Translations under genes and position numbers: made by a program | The notes under the pieces: model-generated | Databases searched by the model: none | What the model saw: only the letters and a program-made list of their open reading frames with translations | What the model was told of the DNA's origin: nothing | Shown here: positions 23,568 to 31,270 of the stretch, piece by piece | Position numbering within the stretch: the first letter of the stretch is position 1 | Layout of the letters: the number at the start of each line of letters is the position of its first letter | Origin: Deltaproteobacteria bacterium | GTDB taxonomy: Bacteria; Desulfobacterota; DSM-4660; Desulfatiglandales; HGW-15 | Reading direction: 5' to 3' | DNA: 31,418 nucleotides | NCBI GenBank assembly: GCA_020060215.1 | Contig: JAGVAP010000042.1 | Coordinates: 1 to 31,418 of the forward strand

Positions 23568-23906
23568 TCAGCGCCTCATTCGCTCCAGTTCGTCTACAGC
23601 CGACCGCGTGTCGCGACCCCGGGCTTCCTGAGCCAGTTGATCCGCAAGGGACTGCCACGCCTCCCAAGCGCCGTCTGCCGGGGAACGCGAAAGGAGCTGC
23701 TCACCGGCATCCACGGGAACGATCAGAGCTTCTACTTCGCCGCGCTTCGTTACCTCATATACGACCCTTCGAGCCTTTACGTCATCGATGATGGCCGAGG
23801 CACGAGCCTTGAGCTCACGGATGCCGACTGCGGGCCTGCCCCTGGGACTTTTGATCCGGCGGCTCGTTTTGCCTTTGGGAGGAGCTTGCTTGCGCATTGT
23901 AGTCAC
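23568..23906 (-). CDS. Phd/YefM-type antitoxin
   Basis: The 112-residue product has a basic N-terminal tail (1-25) and a Phd/YefM DNA-binding fold (VGIRELKARASAIIDDVKAR, then VVYEVTKRGEVEALIVPVD). Its helical C-terminus (about 75-112) would wrap the PIN toxin. The start may be GTG 23906 or ATG 23897; both lie inside the palindromic operator. Pairing of a Phd-type antitoxin with a VapC-type toxin is well known. It is the first gene of the two-gene operon and should autorepress it. Confidence 0.9.
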   Translation of the reverse strand: MTTMRKQAPPKGKTSRRIKSPRGRPAVGIRELKARASAIIDDVKARRVVYEVTKRGEVEALIVPVDAGEQLLSRSPADGAWEAWQSLADQLAQEARGRDTRSAVDELERMRR

Positions 23907-23931
23907 CTGTCCTTTATGAGGTGACTACAAT
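23896..23931. promoter_or_regulatory. 13-bp perfect palindromic operator of the toxin-antitoxin operon
   Basis: The left arm ATTGTAGTCACCT (23896-23908) and the right arm AGGTGACTACAAT (23919-23931) are perfect reverse complements with a 10-base spacer. The right arm overlaps the -10 box; the left arm covers the antitoxin start codons. Antitoxin or toxin-antitoxin complex bound here would block transcription, and as RNA the arms would hide the start codon. Confidence 0.85.
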
Positions 23932-23957
23932 ATAGATCGAGCCCCGGAGAGTGTCAA
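23929..23957 (-). promoter_or_regulatory. Near-consensus promoter of the toxin-antitoxin operon
   Basis: On the minus strand a perfect TTGACA (23952-23957) is followed by 17 bases and TATATT (23929-23934). Transcription would begin near 23922, inside the operator. Confidence 0.8.
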
Positions 23958-24162
23958 GCGCGGAGGGCCCGGCTGCTCTCTTCCTCTTCGAACCCCTCGT
24001 GTTCGCCTTCCTGCGCGCAGAACGATTCCGCAGGGCATGACCAGTGAGGCGGGGAGAATATCTGCGGGTTCAGCTTTTCCAGAGAACGCGGCCCGCTTCC
24101 CTGCCGGCAAGAGGGCGGGCTAGCCTCTTGACCAGACTATCGTTTGAATAGGAAAATCAATC

Positions 24163-24636
24163 ATGATCGAAGAGACTCTCTTCAGCAAAATTCGAAGCCA
24201 GTTCGCCTTGGAGTGGAACGGCATCCACGGGCTGCCCCACTGGATCCGCGTTCGCGAGAACGGACTACGCCTCGCCGAACTCACCGGCGCAAAGGTCAGC
24301 GTGGTTGAGCTCTTCGCCTACCTGCACGATTCCAGGCGTCTGAACAACTATGAAGACCCGGAACACGGATCGCGTGCCGCGGAATTTGCGCGAGAGTTGG
24401 CAGGTTCAGCCTTTGTTCTCGAGCCGGAAGACCTGGAACTTCTCACGACCGCCTGCCGCGGGCACTGCGACGGCCTGATGCAAGGCGACATCACGGTTCT
24501 CACCTGCTGGGATGCGGACCGGCTGGATCTCGGGCGAGTGGGTGAAAGGCCGGATCCGCACAGGCTCTGTACGGAGGCTGCACGCGATCCAAGAATGATT
24601 GAATGGGCCTACAATCGGAGTCTTGCGCAAGGTTAA
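24163..24636 (+). CDS. HD-domain phosphohydrolase-like protein
   Basis: The 157-residue soluble protein has the HD superfamily metal ligands in order: H22 and H26 (IHGLPHW), the H55-D56 doublet (YLHDSRR), H68 (EHGSRAA), H101 (RGHCDG) and D117/D119 (CWDADRLDLGRVG). Such proteins hydrolyse phosphate esters of nucleotides or second messengers; the substrate here cannot be told. AGGAAAA lies nine bases before the ATG. It faces away from the toxin-antitoxin operon. Positions 23958-24162, between them, show nothing else of note. Confidence 0.85.
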   Translation: MIEETLFSKIRSQFALEWNGIHGLPHWIRVRENGLRLAELTGAKVSVVELFAYLHDSRRLNNYEDPEHGSRAAEFARELAGSAFVLEPEDLELLTTACRGHCDGLMQGDITVLTCWDADRLDLGRVGERPDPHRLCTEAARDPRMIEWAYNRSLAQG

Positions 24637-24966
24637 GGACTGCTCACCCTCTAACTTGACAAGTCAAAAAAGCAAGAACGCCCCCCCCTCTTACATTCAG
24701 CCTCTCTTCCTCTACAACGCCCACCCACTCCCGGAAAAGCGGACGCTTCCCTTGCTTTTCAAGGCGGACATCTCCTTTGCTTACGACACTCAGCGTGATT
24801 GTACTTGACAAACTTTCAAATTTCATATAGAAACCATGTCCCATATGGCGATAACTCATCTCGTATTATGAGACTGTTCAAGTCAACGCTCCTGGCGCCA
24901 AGCTTTCATCCTTCATCGAATCTGAATCGCAACGCTGTTCGCCCGGCAAGAGAAAAAGGGAGTGTG
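24637..24966. other. Non-coding stretch with a candidate promoter
   Basis: No credible gene is seen. TTGACA (24805-24810) is followed by a -10-like TAGAAA (24828-24833) after 17 bases, or TATAGA after 15, and would drive the broken binding-protein gene that starts at 24967. The small palindrome ACTTGACAAGT lies near 24655. The stretch is AT-rich compared with the left part of the window. Confidence 0.35.
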
Positions 24967-25095
24967 ATGGTGAAGAGAAATCGGTTCTTTGGAGTTTGCT
25001 CGGCATTAACTCTTCTTGATGGCGTTTTTGGCTTCGGCCCGGGCCGTGCCGGATTCCATCAAGGTGGGCGCGGTTCTCTCCGGCACAGTCACTGA
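24967..25095 (+). pseudogene. 5' remnant of a solute-binding protein gene, frameshifted
   Basis: AAGGGAG precedes an ATG that opens a signal peptide (MVKRNRFFGVCSALTLL). A one-base shift near 25015 is needed to continue it as MAFLASARA. The mature start then reads VPDSIKVGAVLSGTVT, typical of periplasmic binding proteins of ABC uptake systems. The similarity then stops. The gene is therefore broken twice, by a frameshift and by loss of nearly the whole mature part. It was probably a solute-uptake gene once adjacent to its permease genes. Confidence 0.55.
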
Positions 25096-25158
25096 AATAC
25101 CTTTCCAATTCGGTACATCGCCATCTCCATGCCGATTTGATCCAGGGGATGATTGCCT

Positions 25159-25497
25159 CTATGGAGAATGCGCTTCCGTGTATCCCTGTACAGAAAAGGC
25201 ATTTCTCATCCAGCGGAGACAGAAGGCTTCGAGAAGATCCATGCCTCCAATGGGTGACCTGACGGAAGCGGCCTCTGTTGCGATGATCAGCCCTTCGCAT
25301 TTCAATTTGACATTATGCTCATCCAAGTCTTTGTCCCTGGCAACTTTCAAAGTCGGATCAATGGCCTCGGCCTGCTTTTTGAGCCGAAGCAGGATCGATG
25401 CCCCATCTATCTCCTCCACCGTGCGGTAGGCCAAGGTTCGCTGCATGTTGAGTTCGATCTCAGACAGTGAAATCCGCGGGGCTAACCGGGTCGACAT
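25159..25497 (-). CDS. Unknown protein or decayed gene fragment
   Basis: From an ATG at 25497 (frame open to 25557) the translation is protein-like (EIELNMQRTLAYRTVEEIDG, then KKQAEAIDPTLKVARDKDLD, then KCEGLIIATEAASVRSP) and ends at 25159. I do not recognise it. It lies between a broken binding-protein gene and the TRAP operon, with no clear ribosome site. It may be the remnant of a larger gene. Confidence 0.35.
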   Translation of the reverse strand: MSTRLAPRISLSEIELNMQRTLAYRTVEEIDGASILLRLKKQAEAIDPTLKVARDKDLDEHNVKLKCEGLIIATEAASVRSPIGGMDLLEAFCLRWMRNAFSVQGYTEAHSP

Positions 25498-25630
25498 AAG
25501 GCTCGATATCGGTCGGCAAGACCTGTGCGTCGGCGCAATGACGCGATCAATCTCCATGAGAGGAGGGTCCGTTGTTCGGTGGTGTTAAATCCGGAACGGG
25601 AGACAACAAAAACAACGAGGAGGCAAATTG

Positions 25631-26686
25631 ATGAAAAGCAGAGCAGGTTTTTTAGTTGTGGCATTCGTTCTTGTGGCAAGCATGCTGGTTATGACAGCCA
25701 GTACTGCTTTGGCGGGTAAAAAGATCAGGTTAATTTATGGAACCCAGAATCCGAAGGGAGGGAACTTTGAATCTGAGGGTTCCATCCCCTGGCAAGAGCG
25801 TGTGACCAAAGCCAGCAACGGAGAAATTCAGTTCCAGGGTTATTATGGCCAGTCGCTCTTTAAGGGAACTGATGCCTGGGAGGCCGTCAAGCAGGGTCAG
25901 ACTGACATTGGATTTGTGTGCATGGGATTTTTCCCCGGGGTTGCATCGCTGTCTGAATGGGCCATGCTGCCCTTTATCCCTTTTCCGTCGGGAGACGCCG
26001 CCGGAAGGGTTGCGTGGAAGCTGTACAAAAAATATCCTGAATATGCCAAGCAATATGAGGATGTCCATGTTCTGCATTTTATGATCCTGCAACCGTACTT
26101 CTGGCAGATGAAAAACAAGTCCATCCGGACCATAGAGGATGTGAAGGGCGCCAAGATCCGCGTAGCCAGTCCCGTACAGGCGGATGTCATCAGAACCCTT
26201 GGCGGAAGTCCGGTCTTCATGGGGATCAATGAGGTATACCCGAACATCGAAAAAGGCGTTATTGACGGCTGTATCAATCCCTGGGAAGCCAATACAAGCT
26301 TCAAGCTCTTTGAACTGGTAAATCGGTACAGCTTGATGAACATGGGCTCCAATATCTTCATTACGGCCATGAACAAGAAGAAATGGGAAAGCCTGTCACC
26401 GGAGCATCAGAAGATCATCATGGAAAACTCCGGTCTGGAAGAATCCGCCCGGCAGAGCAAAGTGGTATGTGATGACCTGGTTGCGGCGGCAAGAAAACAG
26501 GCCGAGACCAAGGGCCCCAATCCCGAGTTCTTTACGCCGTCCCCTGAAGAATTGGCGAAGTGGGAAGCGGCCGTTACACCGACGGTCTGGGGCAAATGGA
26601 TAAAAGACAATGAAGCCAGGGGCTTTACCAATGCCAAGCAGATTCTTGATGACGCAATAGAAATGCTTAAGCAAGGCAACAAATAA
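25631..26686 (+). CDS. dctP: TRAP transporter solute-binding protein (DctP family)
   Basis: The 351-residue periplasmic protein has a signal peptide (residues 1-28, cleavage after STALA). The mature part follows the DctP fold: IRLIYGTQNPKGGNFESEG, then GYYGQSLFKGTDAWEAVKQG, then VKGAKIRVASPVQADVIRTL with R177, the arginine that normally holds the ligand carboxylate, and the YPNIEKGVIDGCINPWE helix. It captures an organic acid and passes it to the DctQM permease. GAGGAGG lies nine bases before the ATG. The substrate cannot be read from the sequence. Base composition is lower in GC than the genes at the left of the window. Confidence 0.95.
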   Translation: MKSRAGFLVVAFVLVASMLVMTASTALAGKKIRLIYGTQNPKGGNFESEGSIPWQERVTKASNGEIQFQGYYGQSLFKGTDAWEAVKQGQTDIGFVCMGFFPGVASLSEWAMLPFIPFPSGDAAGRVAWKLYKKYPEYAKQYEDVHVLHFMILQPYFWQMKNKSIRTIEDVKGAKIRVASPVQADVIRTLGGSPVFMGINEVYPNIEKGVIDGCINPWEANTSFKLFELVNRYSLMNMGSNIFITAMNKKKWESLSPEHQKIIMENSGLEESARQSKVVCDDLVAAARKQAETKGPNPEFFTPSPEELAKWEAAVTPTVWGKWIKDNEARGFTNAKQILDDAIEMLKQGNK

Positions 26687-26705
26687 CATTTTGAGAGGAA
26701 TCCCG

Positions 26706-27218
26706 GTGAACCGGCTACAAAAAGTAATTGAATCTCTTTACAAAGGGATAAAACCGGTAAGTAGTGTGGCCAATGCTATCGGCATGGTGATGATGACCGT
26801 GATGATGATATTCGTGACCTTGGATGTCACATTACGAAAATTGATCAGCATGCCGATACTGGGATCTATCGAAATTACCCAGTTCATGCTGGCGATATGC
26901 GTTTCCTTTGGATTGGCACAGTGCACTATTGACAAGAGCCACGTAGTCATTGACCTGTTTGTTTCTAGGTTAACCACACGCGCCAAGGCATTGCTGGGGA
27001 TAGTCACCGGGATGTTAGCTCTTGGATCATGCCTGTTGGTGACGTGGCAGCTTTTCAACTACATTTTCATCATCAAGGAAGTTAATAATGTCAGTAGCGT
27101 CCTCAAAATCCCAATGTGGCCTTTTGTCGCCTTGGTCACATTCGGGTTTGTCCTGTTCTGCTTTGTGCTTTTCGTCCATTTTTTGGAATACATACTAGAA
27201 GGGAGTGGGGAAAAATAG
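26706..27218 (+). CDS. dctQ: TRAP transporter small permease (DctQ family)
   Basis: The 170-residue inner-membrane protein has four hydrophobic helices: the first with the run AIGMVMMTVMMIFVTLDVTL, the second around MLAICVSFGLA, the third around LGIVTGMLALGSCLLVTW, and the fourth FVALVTFGFVLFCFVLFVHF. The DVTLRK turn after helix 1 is typical. The GTG at 26706 was preferred because AGAGGA lies seven bases upstream; a TTG at 26691 in the same frame has no ribosome site. It begins 19 bases after dctP, and its stop abuts the dctM start. Confidence 0.93.
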   Translation: MNRLQKVIESLYKGIKPVSSVANAIGMVMMTVMMIFVTLDVTLRKLISMPILGSIEITQFMLAICVSFGLAQCTIDKSHVVIDLFVSRLTTRAKALLGIVTGMLALGSCLLVTWQLFNYIFIIKEVNNVSSVLKIPMWPFVALVTFGFVLFCFVLFVHFLEYILEGSGEK

Positions 27219-28529
27219 ATGGATCCCCTCTGGATTGGTTTTATCGGAGTCATACTTCTCTTTTTCCTGATATTTGCCGGCATGCCTTTGGGACTGGCCT
27301 TTGTGCTGATCGGCACGATTGGTTATGGCCTGGCATTTAACTGGGCTGGCGCCATGAGCGTGGTCAGGACAGTGGCTTATTCAACCTTCTCCGATTACGG
27401 GTTCATCGTCATACCTCTTTTTATCCTCATGGGAACCCTGGCCTACGCTACCCGCTTGAGCGAGGATCTCTATGACAGCGCTCACAAGGTTTTCGGCCGG
27501 TTGCGCGGAGGTCTGGCCATGGCCACCGTCGTGGCCAGCGCGGGCTTTGCTGCCATCTGCGGGGCCAGCGTCGCCTCCGCCGCGACCATGGGCAAGGTGG
27601 CTTACCCTGAAATGCGTAGATACAAGTATGACAACAGACTGTCCACCGCTTCCATCGCTGTCGGCGGCACCATCGGTATCCTCATCCCGCCGAGCATGAT
27701 TTTCATCATCTACGGCATTATCTCCGAGCAATCCATCGGCAAGCTTTACATGGCGGGATTCATCCCCGGCATCTTCCAGGCGCTGGTATTCTTGGCTACG
27801 ATTTACATTATCTGCCGGATTAACCCCAAAATGGGCCCCGAAGGACCGAGCACCACGTTCAAAGAGAAAGTGACCGCCTTAAGCCGGGCTTGGCCGGTGC
27901 TCCTCCTCTTTCTGATCGTGCTGGGGGGGATCTACTTGGGATGGTTCAGTGCCAATGAAGCCGCCGGCGCCGGCGCATTCCTGGTTTTTTTCCTGGGCCT
28001 GGTTATGAGACGACTAAGCTGGGAAGGATTCAAGGGTGCACTGGTTGATGCCAGCAAGACAACGGCCATGATTTTCATCATTCTCACCGGCGCACTTATC
28101 TTCGGCTATTTCCTCACAATAACCGGCGTTTCCAGCACCATCGCCGACACTATGGGCAATCTGCCGGTTTCAAAGTGGCTCATATTTGCCATCATTATGC
28201 TTTTCTATCTGGCCTTGGGCTGCGTCATGGACAGCATGTCCATGGTATTGATTACCGTGCCGATCTTCTATCCCCTGACGCAACAGCTGGGTTTTGACCC
28301 GATCTGGTTTGGCGTGATCATCGTCATGGTGGTGGAGATGGGGCTCATAACCCCGCCGGTGGGTATGGTGGTATTTGTAATCAAGGGCATCGTGAGCGAG
28401 GATGTTCCCATGTTTACAATCTTTCGGGGGCTTGTACCTTTCTTGTTCGCGGACATCTTTATTGTGATCATCCTGGCGTTGTTCCCTCAGATAGCCCTTT
28501 TCCTTCCCAGCACAATGATGGGCGGGTGA
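27219..28529 (+). CDS. dctM: TRAP transporter large permease (DctM family)
   Basis: The 436-residue protein has the many-helix DctM fold that carries solute with sodium. Signatures include FAGMPLGLAFVLIG near the N-terminus, ICGASVASAATMGKVAYPEM (about 110-130), GGTIGILIPPSMIFIIYGII (about 147-167), LGCVMDSMSMVLITVPIFYP (about 325-345) and LITPPVGMVVFVIKG. Full length for the family. GGGAGTGGGG precedes the ATG. It is the last gene of the three-gene operon. No DctBD-type or GntR-type regulator is adjacent. Confidence 0.95.
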   Translation: MDPLWIGFIGVILLFFLIFAGMPLGLAFVLIGTIGYGLAFNWAGAMSVVRTVAYSTFSDYGFIVIPLFILMGTLAYATRLSEDLYDSAHKVFGRLRGGLAMATVVASAGFAAICGASVASAATMGKVAYPEMRRYKYDNRLSTASIAVGGTIGILIPPSMIFIIYGIISEQSIGKLYMAGFIPGIFQALVFLATIYIICRINPKMGPEGPSTTFKEKVTALSRAWPVLLLFLIVLGGIYLGWFSANEAAGAGAFLVFFLGLVMRRLSWEGFKGALVDASKTTAMIFIILTGALIFGYFLTITGVSSTIADTMGNLPVSKWLIFAIIMLFYLALGCVMDSMSMVLITVPIFYPLTQQLGFDPIWFGVIIVMVVEMGLITPPVGMVVFVIKGIVSEDVPMFTIFRGLVPFLFADIFIVIILALFPQIALFLPSTMMGG

Positions 28530-28591
28530 TTCGACAATACCAAAGAGCAGCGGCACCCACACTCATCTGATGCGCGCTGCCTTTCCGGAAC

Positions 28592-28613
28592 GGCAAGGGG
28601 CCCGTCCCTTGCC
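28592..28613 (+). terminator. Intrinsic terminator of the TRAP operon
   Basis: GGCAAGGG and CCCTTGCC form a perfect eight-base stem with a six-base loop, followed by TTCAATA. It lies 63 bases past the dctM stop. Confidence 0.6.
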
Positions 28614-28845
28614 TTCAATAACGCAGACCCACTCTTTTCTTTTGTCCTGGACCCGCGCTCGCCGGATCGAAATCTTCTGAACCTCGGCAATAAGGCCGAT
28701 CCACTTGTCCCCATCCATGAGTGAGGTTGGTTTTCCCCGGGCAAAGTCCAAGCGACAATCGCGTAGCAGCTATTTCAATGGAGCGATGTCTTCAAGGATC
28801 CTGTCAAAAGCCACCGCGCGTACCTTCGGCGCCGGCATAAAGGTG
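28614..28845. other. Non-coding or degenerate stretch
   Basis: No intact gene is seen. A minus-strand reading (28563-28751, including DKWIGLIAEVQKISIRRARV) is protein-like but has no family I recognise. It may be a fragment of the gene whose other end is the HNH-type remnant at 28846. Confidence 0.3.
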
Positions 28846-29115
28846 TTATCGAGAGCGAGGTTGAAGGCGGGGGAACGGATAGGCCGTCGATGTCTTCGAT
28901 CCCGGTGGCATAACAGTCGACCAGTAACCATTGAAGGTGTCGACAAGATCGAAGGAGGGTTCGATGAGGTCCCGGGTGATCTGGCCCTCGGCGATCAGGT
29001 CCATGGCAGAGAGGAGGAGAAAAGGCTTGTGCGGAGCGCGATGGCAGGTGATAGCAGGGTAACGGTCCCTACCTCTGTCGGTGCGAAGCTTCGAAGATAA
29101 GTTTGAATACTTCAA
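28846..29115 (-). pseudogene. N-terminal remnant of an HNH-type restriction endonuclease-like gene
   Basis: The 89-residue reading KLRTDRGRDRYPAITCHRAP, HKPFLLLSAMDLIAEGQIT and then FDLVDTFNGYWSTVMPPG matches the N-terminal part of putative HNH restriction endonucleases (COG3440 type) as I know them. It runs out after TAYPFPRL into unrelated residues and a stop, so a frameshift or deletion has removed the catalytic HNH part. The start is a TTG, and an ATG slightly upstream is out of frame, so the beginning may be damaged as well. Confidence 0.6.
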
Positions 29116-29220
29116 GCATGCGCTGCCTTAGCCGATTATCCGAAACGGGAATAGCCAACAACTCACGGGCGTCTCGCTCTCGAGATATTTATATATTTAT
29201 TCCCGTCCCCATATATTCCC

Positions 29221-29451
29221 TTAATGGTAGCCGACGATTTCGACGTTGACCGGCCCCGGGCTCCCTTTCGGCCACTTGAAGCAAACCCGCCACTGGTCAT
29301 TGATGCGAATGCTGTACTGGCCCTGGCGATCACTCTTCAGAGTCTCAAGATGGTTACCGGGCAAGGATAGATCAAGAAGGGAGGTGTCGGCGAAAGCCTT
29401 GACACGCTTACCTTCAGCAAATTCTCTCGTTCGCTTGTCTCTGAAGCTCAC
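29221..29451 (-). pseudogene. higB: HigB-like RelE/ParE toxin with internal deletion, no antitoxin
   Basis: The 76-residue reading has both ends of a HigB toxin: SFRDKRTREFAEGKRVKAF at the N-terminus and HLETLKSDRQGQYSIRINDQ, WRVCFKWPKGSPGPVNVEIV at the C-terminus. HigB proteins are about 92 residues; here some 17 residues of the central helices are missing between KAF and TSLLDL. The usual downstream higA antitoxin gene is absent (29116-29220 holds none). The start is GTG without a good ribosome site. It is most likely an inactive relic, since an active toxin without antitoxin would not be tolerated. Confidence 0.7.
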
Positions 29452-29588
29452 GATAATGAGTAATCAAGCCACAATTATGCGTTACGTCAAGCGTAAACCC
29501 AAACCCAGCTTATCGCTAATTTTTCTCCAGGTGGGTATTTTCCTCTTTACCGTCACTTTCCCGGACAGGAAAGTAAACTTCTGCAGCC

Positions 29589-29606
29589 CTGGGGTAGTTC
29601 CCCCAG
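29589..29606. other. Short GC hairpin
   Basis: CTGGGG and CCCCAG with a six-base loop, about 20 bases upstream of the ATPase promoter. It could insulate the promoter from upstream transcription. Confidence 0.35.
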
Positions 29607-29622
29607 ACCGAATCGACACCCC

Positions 29623-29651
29623 TTGACAGATTATTGCCATTCAATTATTTA
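29623..29651 (+). promoter_or_regulatory. Promoter of the orphan ATPase gene
   Basis: A perfect TTGACA (29623-29628), 17 bases, then TATTTA (29646-29651). An inverted repeat, CAATTATT (29642-29649) and AATAATTG (29657-29664), overlaps the -10 box and is a likely operator. Confidence 0.55.
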
Positions 29652-29686
29652 GATTCAATAATTGTCTTTGGTGAACGGAGGAGGCC

Positions 29687-30808
29687 ATGAACAATCCCTT
29701 TACCATGCGCGTCATTCCCCCTGATTCCCCTTTCTGCAATCGAAGCCGAGAGCTTGCCGAGCTCAGCAGCCACGCGACCAATCAGGCCAACGTCGTGATA
29801 TTCTCCCCTCGTCGATACGGAAAGACCTCTCTGGTTCAGAAAATCCAGGCGGACATCGAGAAGAAGGATTTTCTCACCTTCTACATTGATCTTTTCATGG
29901 TGACCACAGTGGAGGAGGTGGCCCAGAGGATTGCCAAATCCGTTTACTCCATCCTCCACAAGAGGGAGTCTTTGCTGGAAAAAGGTGCGAGATATCTCAA
30001 GACCTTTAAGACGTTTCGACCCGTTCTGAAGCCGTCTCCCGAGAGTGGTTTCTCTCTGGGCGTGGAGCCGGCATCCATTTCCACTCCCGGAGAAGAGCTC
30101 CTGGATACGGTCCTGGCGGAGCTCGGCCTCTTTATTCAGAAGGAAAAATCCAAATTCCTTTTCGTCCTGGACGAATTTCAGGAGATCACGGAGCTGAAAG
30201 GCCCTTCTTTGGAAGGGGTGTTCCGAAAACATATTCAGCGCCACCGGGCATCGTACTTCTTCGTGGGCAGCCGGCGCAGGGTGCTGCTCGATATCTTCAA
30301 TCAGAGGAGCCGGCCATTCTACCAAAGTGCGATCATGTACCCTGTCCCGCCTCTTCCGCATGAGCAACTGGTCTCTTTTCTGGTTGAACAGTTCGCAGCA
30401 GGGGGCAAGAACTGTACCCGGATCGCGGCTGAAGAGATCTCGCGGAGGACTTCACAGTATCCCTATTATGCCCAGGCTCTAGCTTACAACGTTTTCGAAT
30501 CATCCGGAAAAGCCGTCAAGATGGAGGACGTGGAGGCAGGGTTCGAGATGCTTCTGTCCTCCGAGAGATACGGCTATGAGGCCGTCATCCAGGGGCTCAC
30601 AAGCTCGCAGATCGATCTCCTCCGAGCCCTTGCGAAATCACCGAGCGCAAAGATCCTCTCCAGCGACTACATCGGTCGTCACAAGCTCACGGTGGGGGGA
30701 GTTCAGTACGCGCGGAAAAGACTGATCGAGCTTGATCTCATCGAAGAACACCAGAACGTTTGGCGGGTGGTGGACCCTGTCTTCTGCCACTGGCTGTCTA
30801 CGTACTGA
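29687..30808 (+). CDS. Archaeal-type AAA ATPase (PF01637-like), orphan
   Basis: The 373-residue soluble protein has a P-loop at 40-48 (SPRRYGKTS, K46), a Walker B at 157-163 (FLFVLDE), a sensor-like GSRRR near 204 and a C-terminal winged-helix-like region (about 300-370, LRALAKSPSAKILSSDYIG to YARKRLIELDLIEE). This matches the ATPase family abundant in archaea and found in bacterial mobile regions. Family members are STAND-like NTPases of mostly unknown role. GGAGGAGG lies before the ATG. No partner nuclease is adjacent; the flanks are gene relics. Confidence 0.88.
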   Translation: MNNPFTMRVIPPDSPFCNRSRELAELSSHATNQANVVIFSPRRYGKTSLVQKIQADIEKKDFLTFYIDLFMVTTVEEVAQRIAKSVYSILHKRESLLEKGARYLKTFKTFRPVLKPSPESGFSLGVEPASISTPGEELLDTVLAELGLFIQKEKSKFLFVLDEFQEITELKGPSLEGVFRKHIQRHRASYFFVGSRRRVLLDIFNQRSRPFYQSAIMYPVPPLPHEQLVSFLVEQFAAGGKNCTRIAAEEISRRTSQYPYYAQALAYNVFESSGKAVKMEDVEAGFEMLLSSERYGYEAVIQGLTSSQIDLLRALAKSPSAKILSSDYIGRHKLTVGGVQYARKRLIELDLIEEHQNVWRVVDPVFCHWLSTY

Positions 30809-30923
30809 TGCGGCTACCATCTCTTGTCACACGGAGCCAGCCAGGGATTCTCCTCGACGAAACCGGGTGATGTGAAGGATCACCTGCGGCCTTCCCGGAA
30901 ACAGACATAGACGTCGTTTTTCC

Positions 30924-31238
30924 TCACAAGTCAAGAACGGGCGGGCGGCTCCAAGATGAATCTCGCATCGAGGTTTGTCTTTTGCCCTTGTCGCGGATCC
31001 GGATCGACAGGCCATGGGGCTCGCTGACGGAGAGGCAGATCTCCACGGTCGGCGAGGTCTCCGGGTCCACGCAACTGTGCTCCCCGATGTTGACGAAGGT
31101 CTCTTCCACGCAGAGCGAGATCTTGTGCAGGTCATCCTCGGAAAACCCGACCATGGTTGCATACCGCATGACCATCTCCGTCAGGATGTCCGGATAGGTC
31201 GTTCTCGCGGGCACGATGTCTTGAATGGTCGAGCTCAC
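30924..31238 (-). CDS. Truncated RsbW-like anti-sigma factor kinase
   Basis: From GTG 31238 (GAGGGG upstream) the 104-residue reading follows an RsbW-type HATPase fold: the leading region with TYPDILTEMVMRYATMVGFS, the N-box VEETFVNIGEHS (N50) and the G1-like IRDKGK (D83). It then diverges (RQTSMRDSSWSRP) and stops before the G2 motif and the last third of the fold, where intact proteins run to about 135-145 residues. No other frame downstream restores it. It is probably a relic; if made, it should bind ATP poorly. Typical partners are STAS anti-anti-sigma proteins. Confidence 0.6.
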   Translation of the reverse strand: MSSTIQDIVPARTTYPDILTEMVMRYATMVGFSEDDLHKISLCVEETFVNIGEHSCVDPETSPTVEICLSVSEPHGLSIRIRDKGKRQTSMRDSSWSRPPVLDL

Positions 31239-31270
31239 CCCATTACCCCTCGTCCGACATGGGTTTCTTT

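Noticed and set aside
23027..23791. 254-codon open frame antisense to the toxin-antitoxin pair
   Set aside because: The minus-strand frames have complete PIN and Phd signatures, a promoter and an operator; the plus frame is a shadow.
28563..28751. 62-codon protein-like frame on the minus strand
   Set aside because: No ribosome site, it overlaps the TRAP terminator hairpin and has no recognised family; treated as part of a degenerate stretch.
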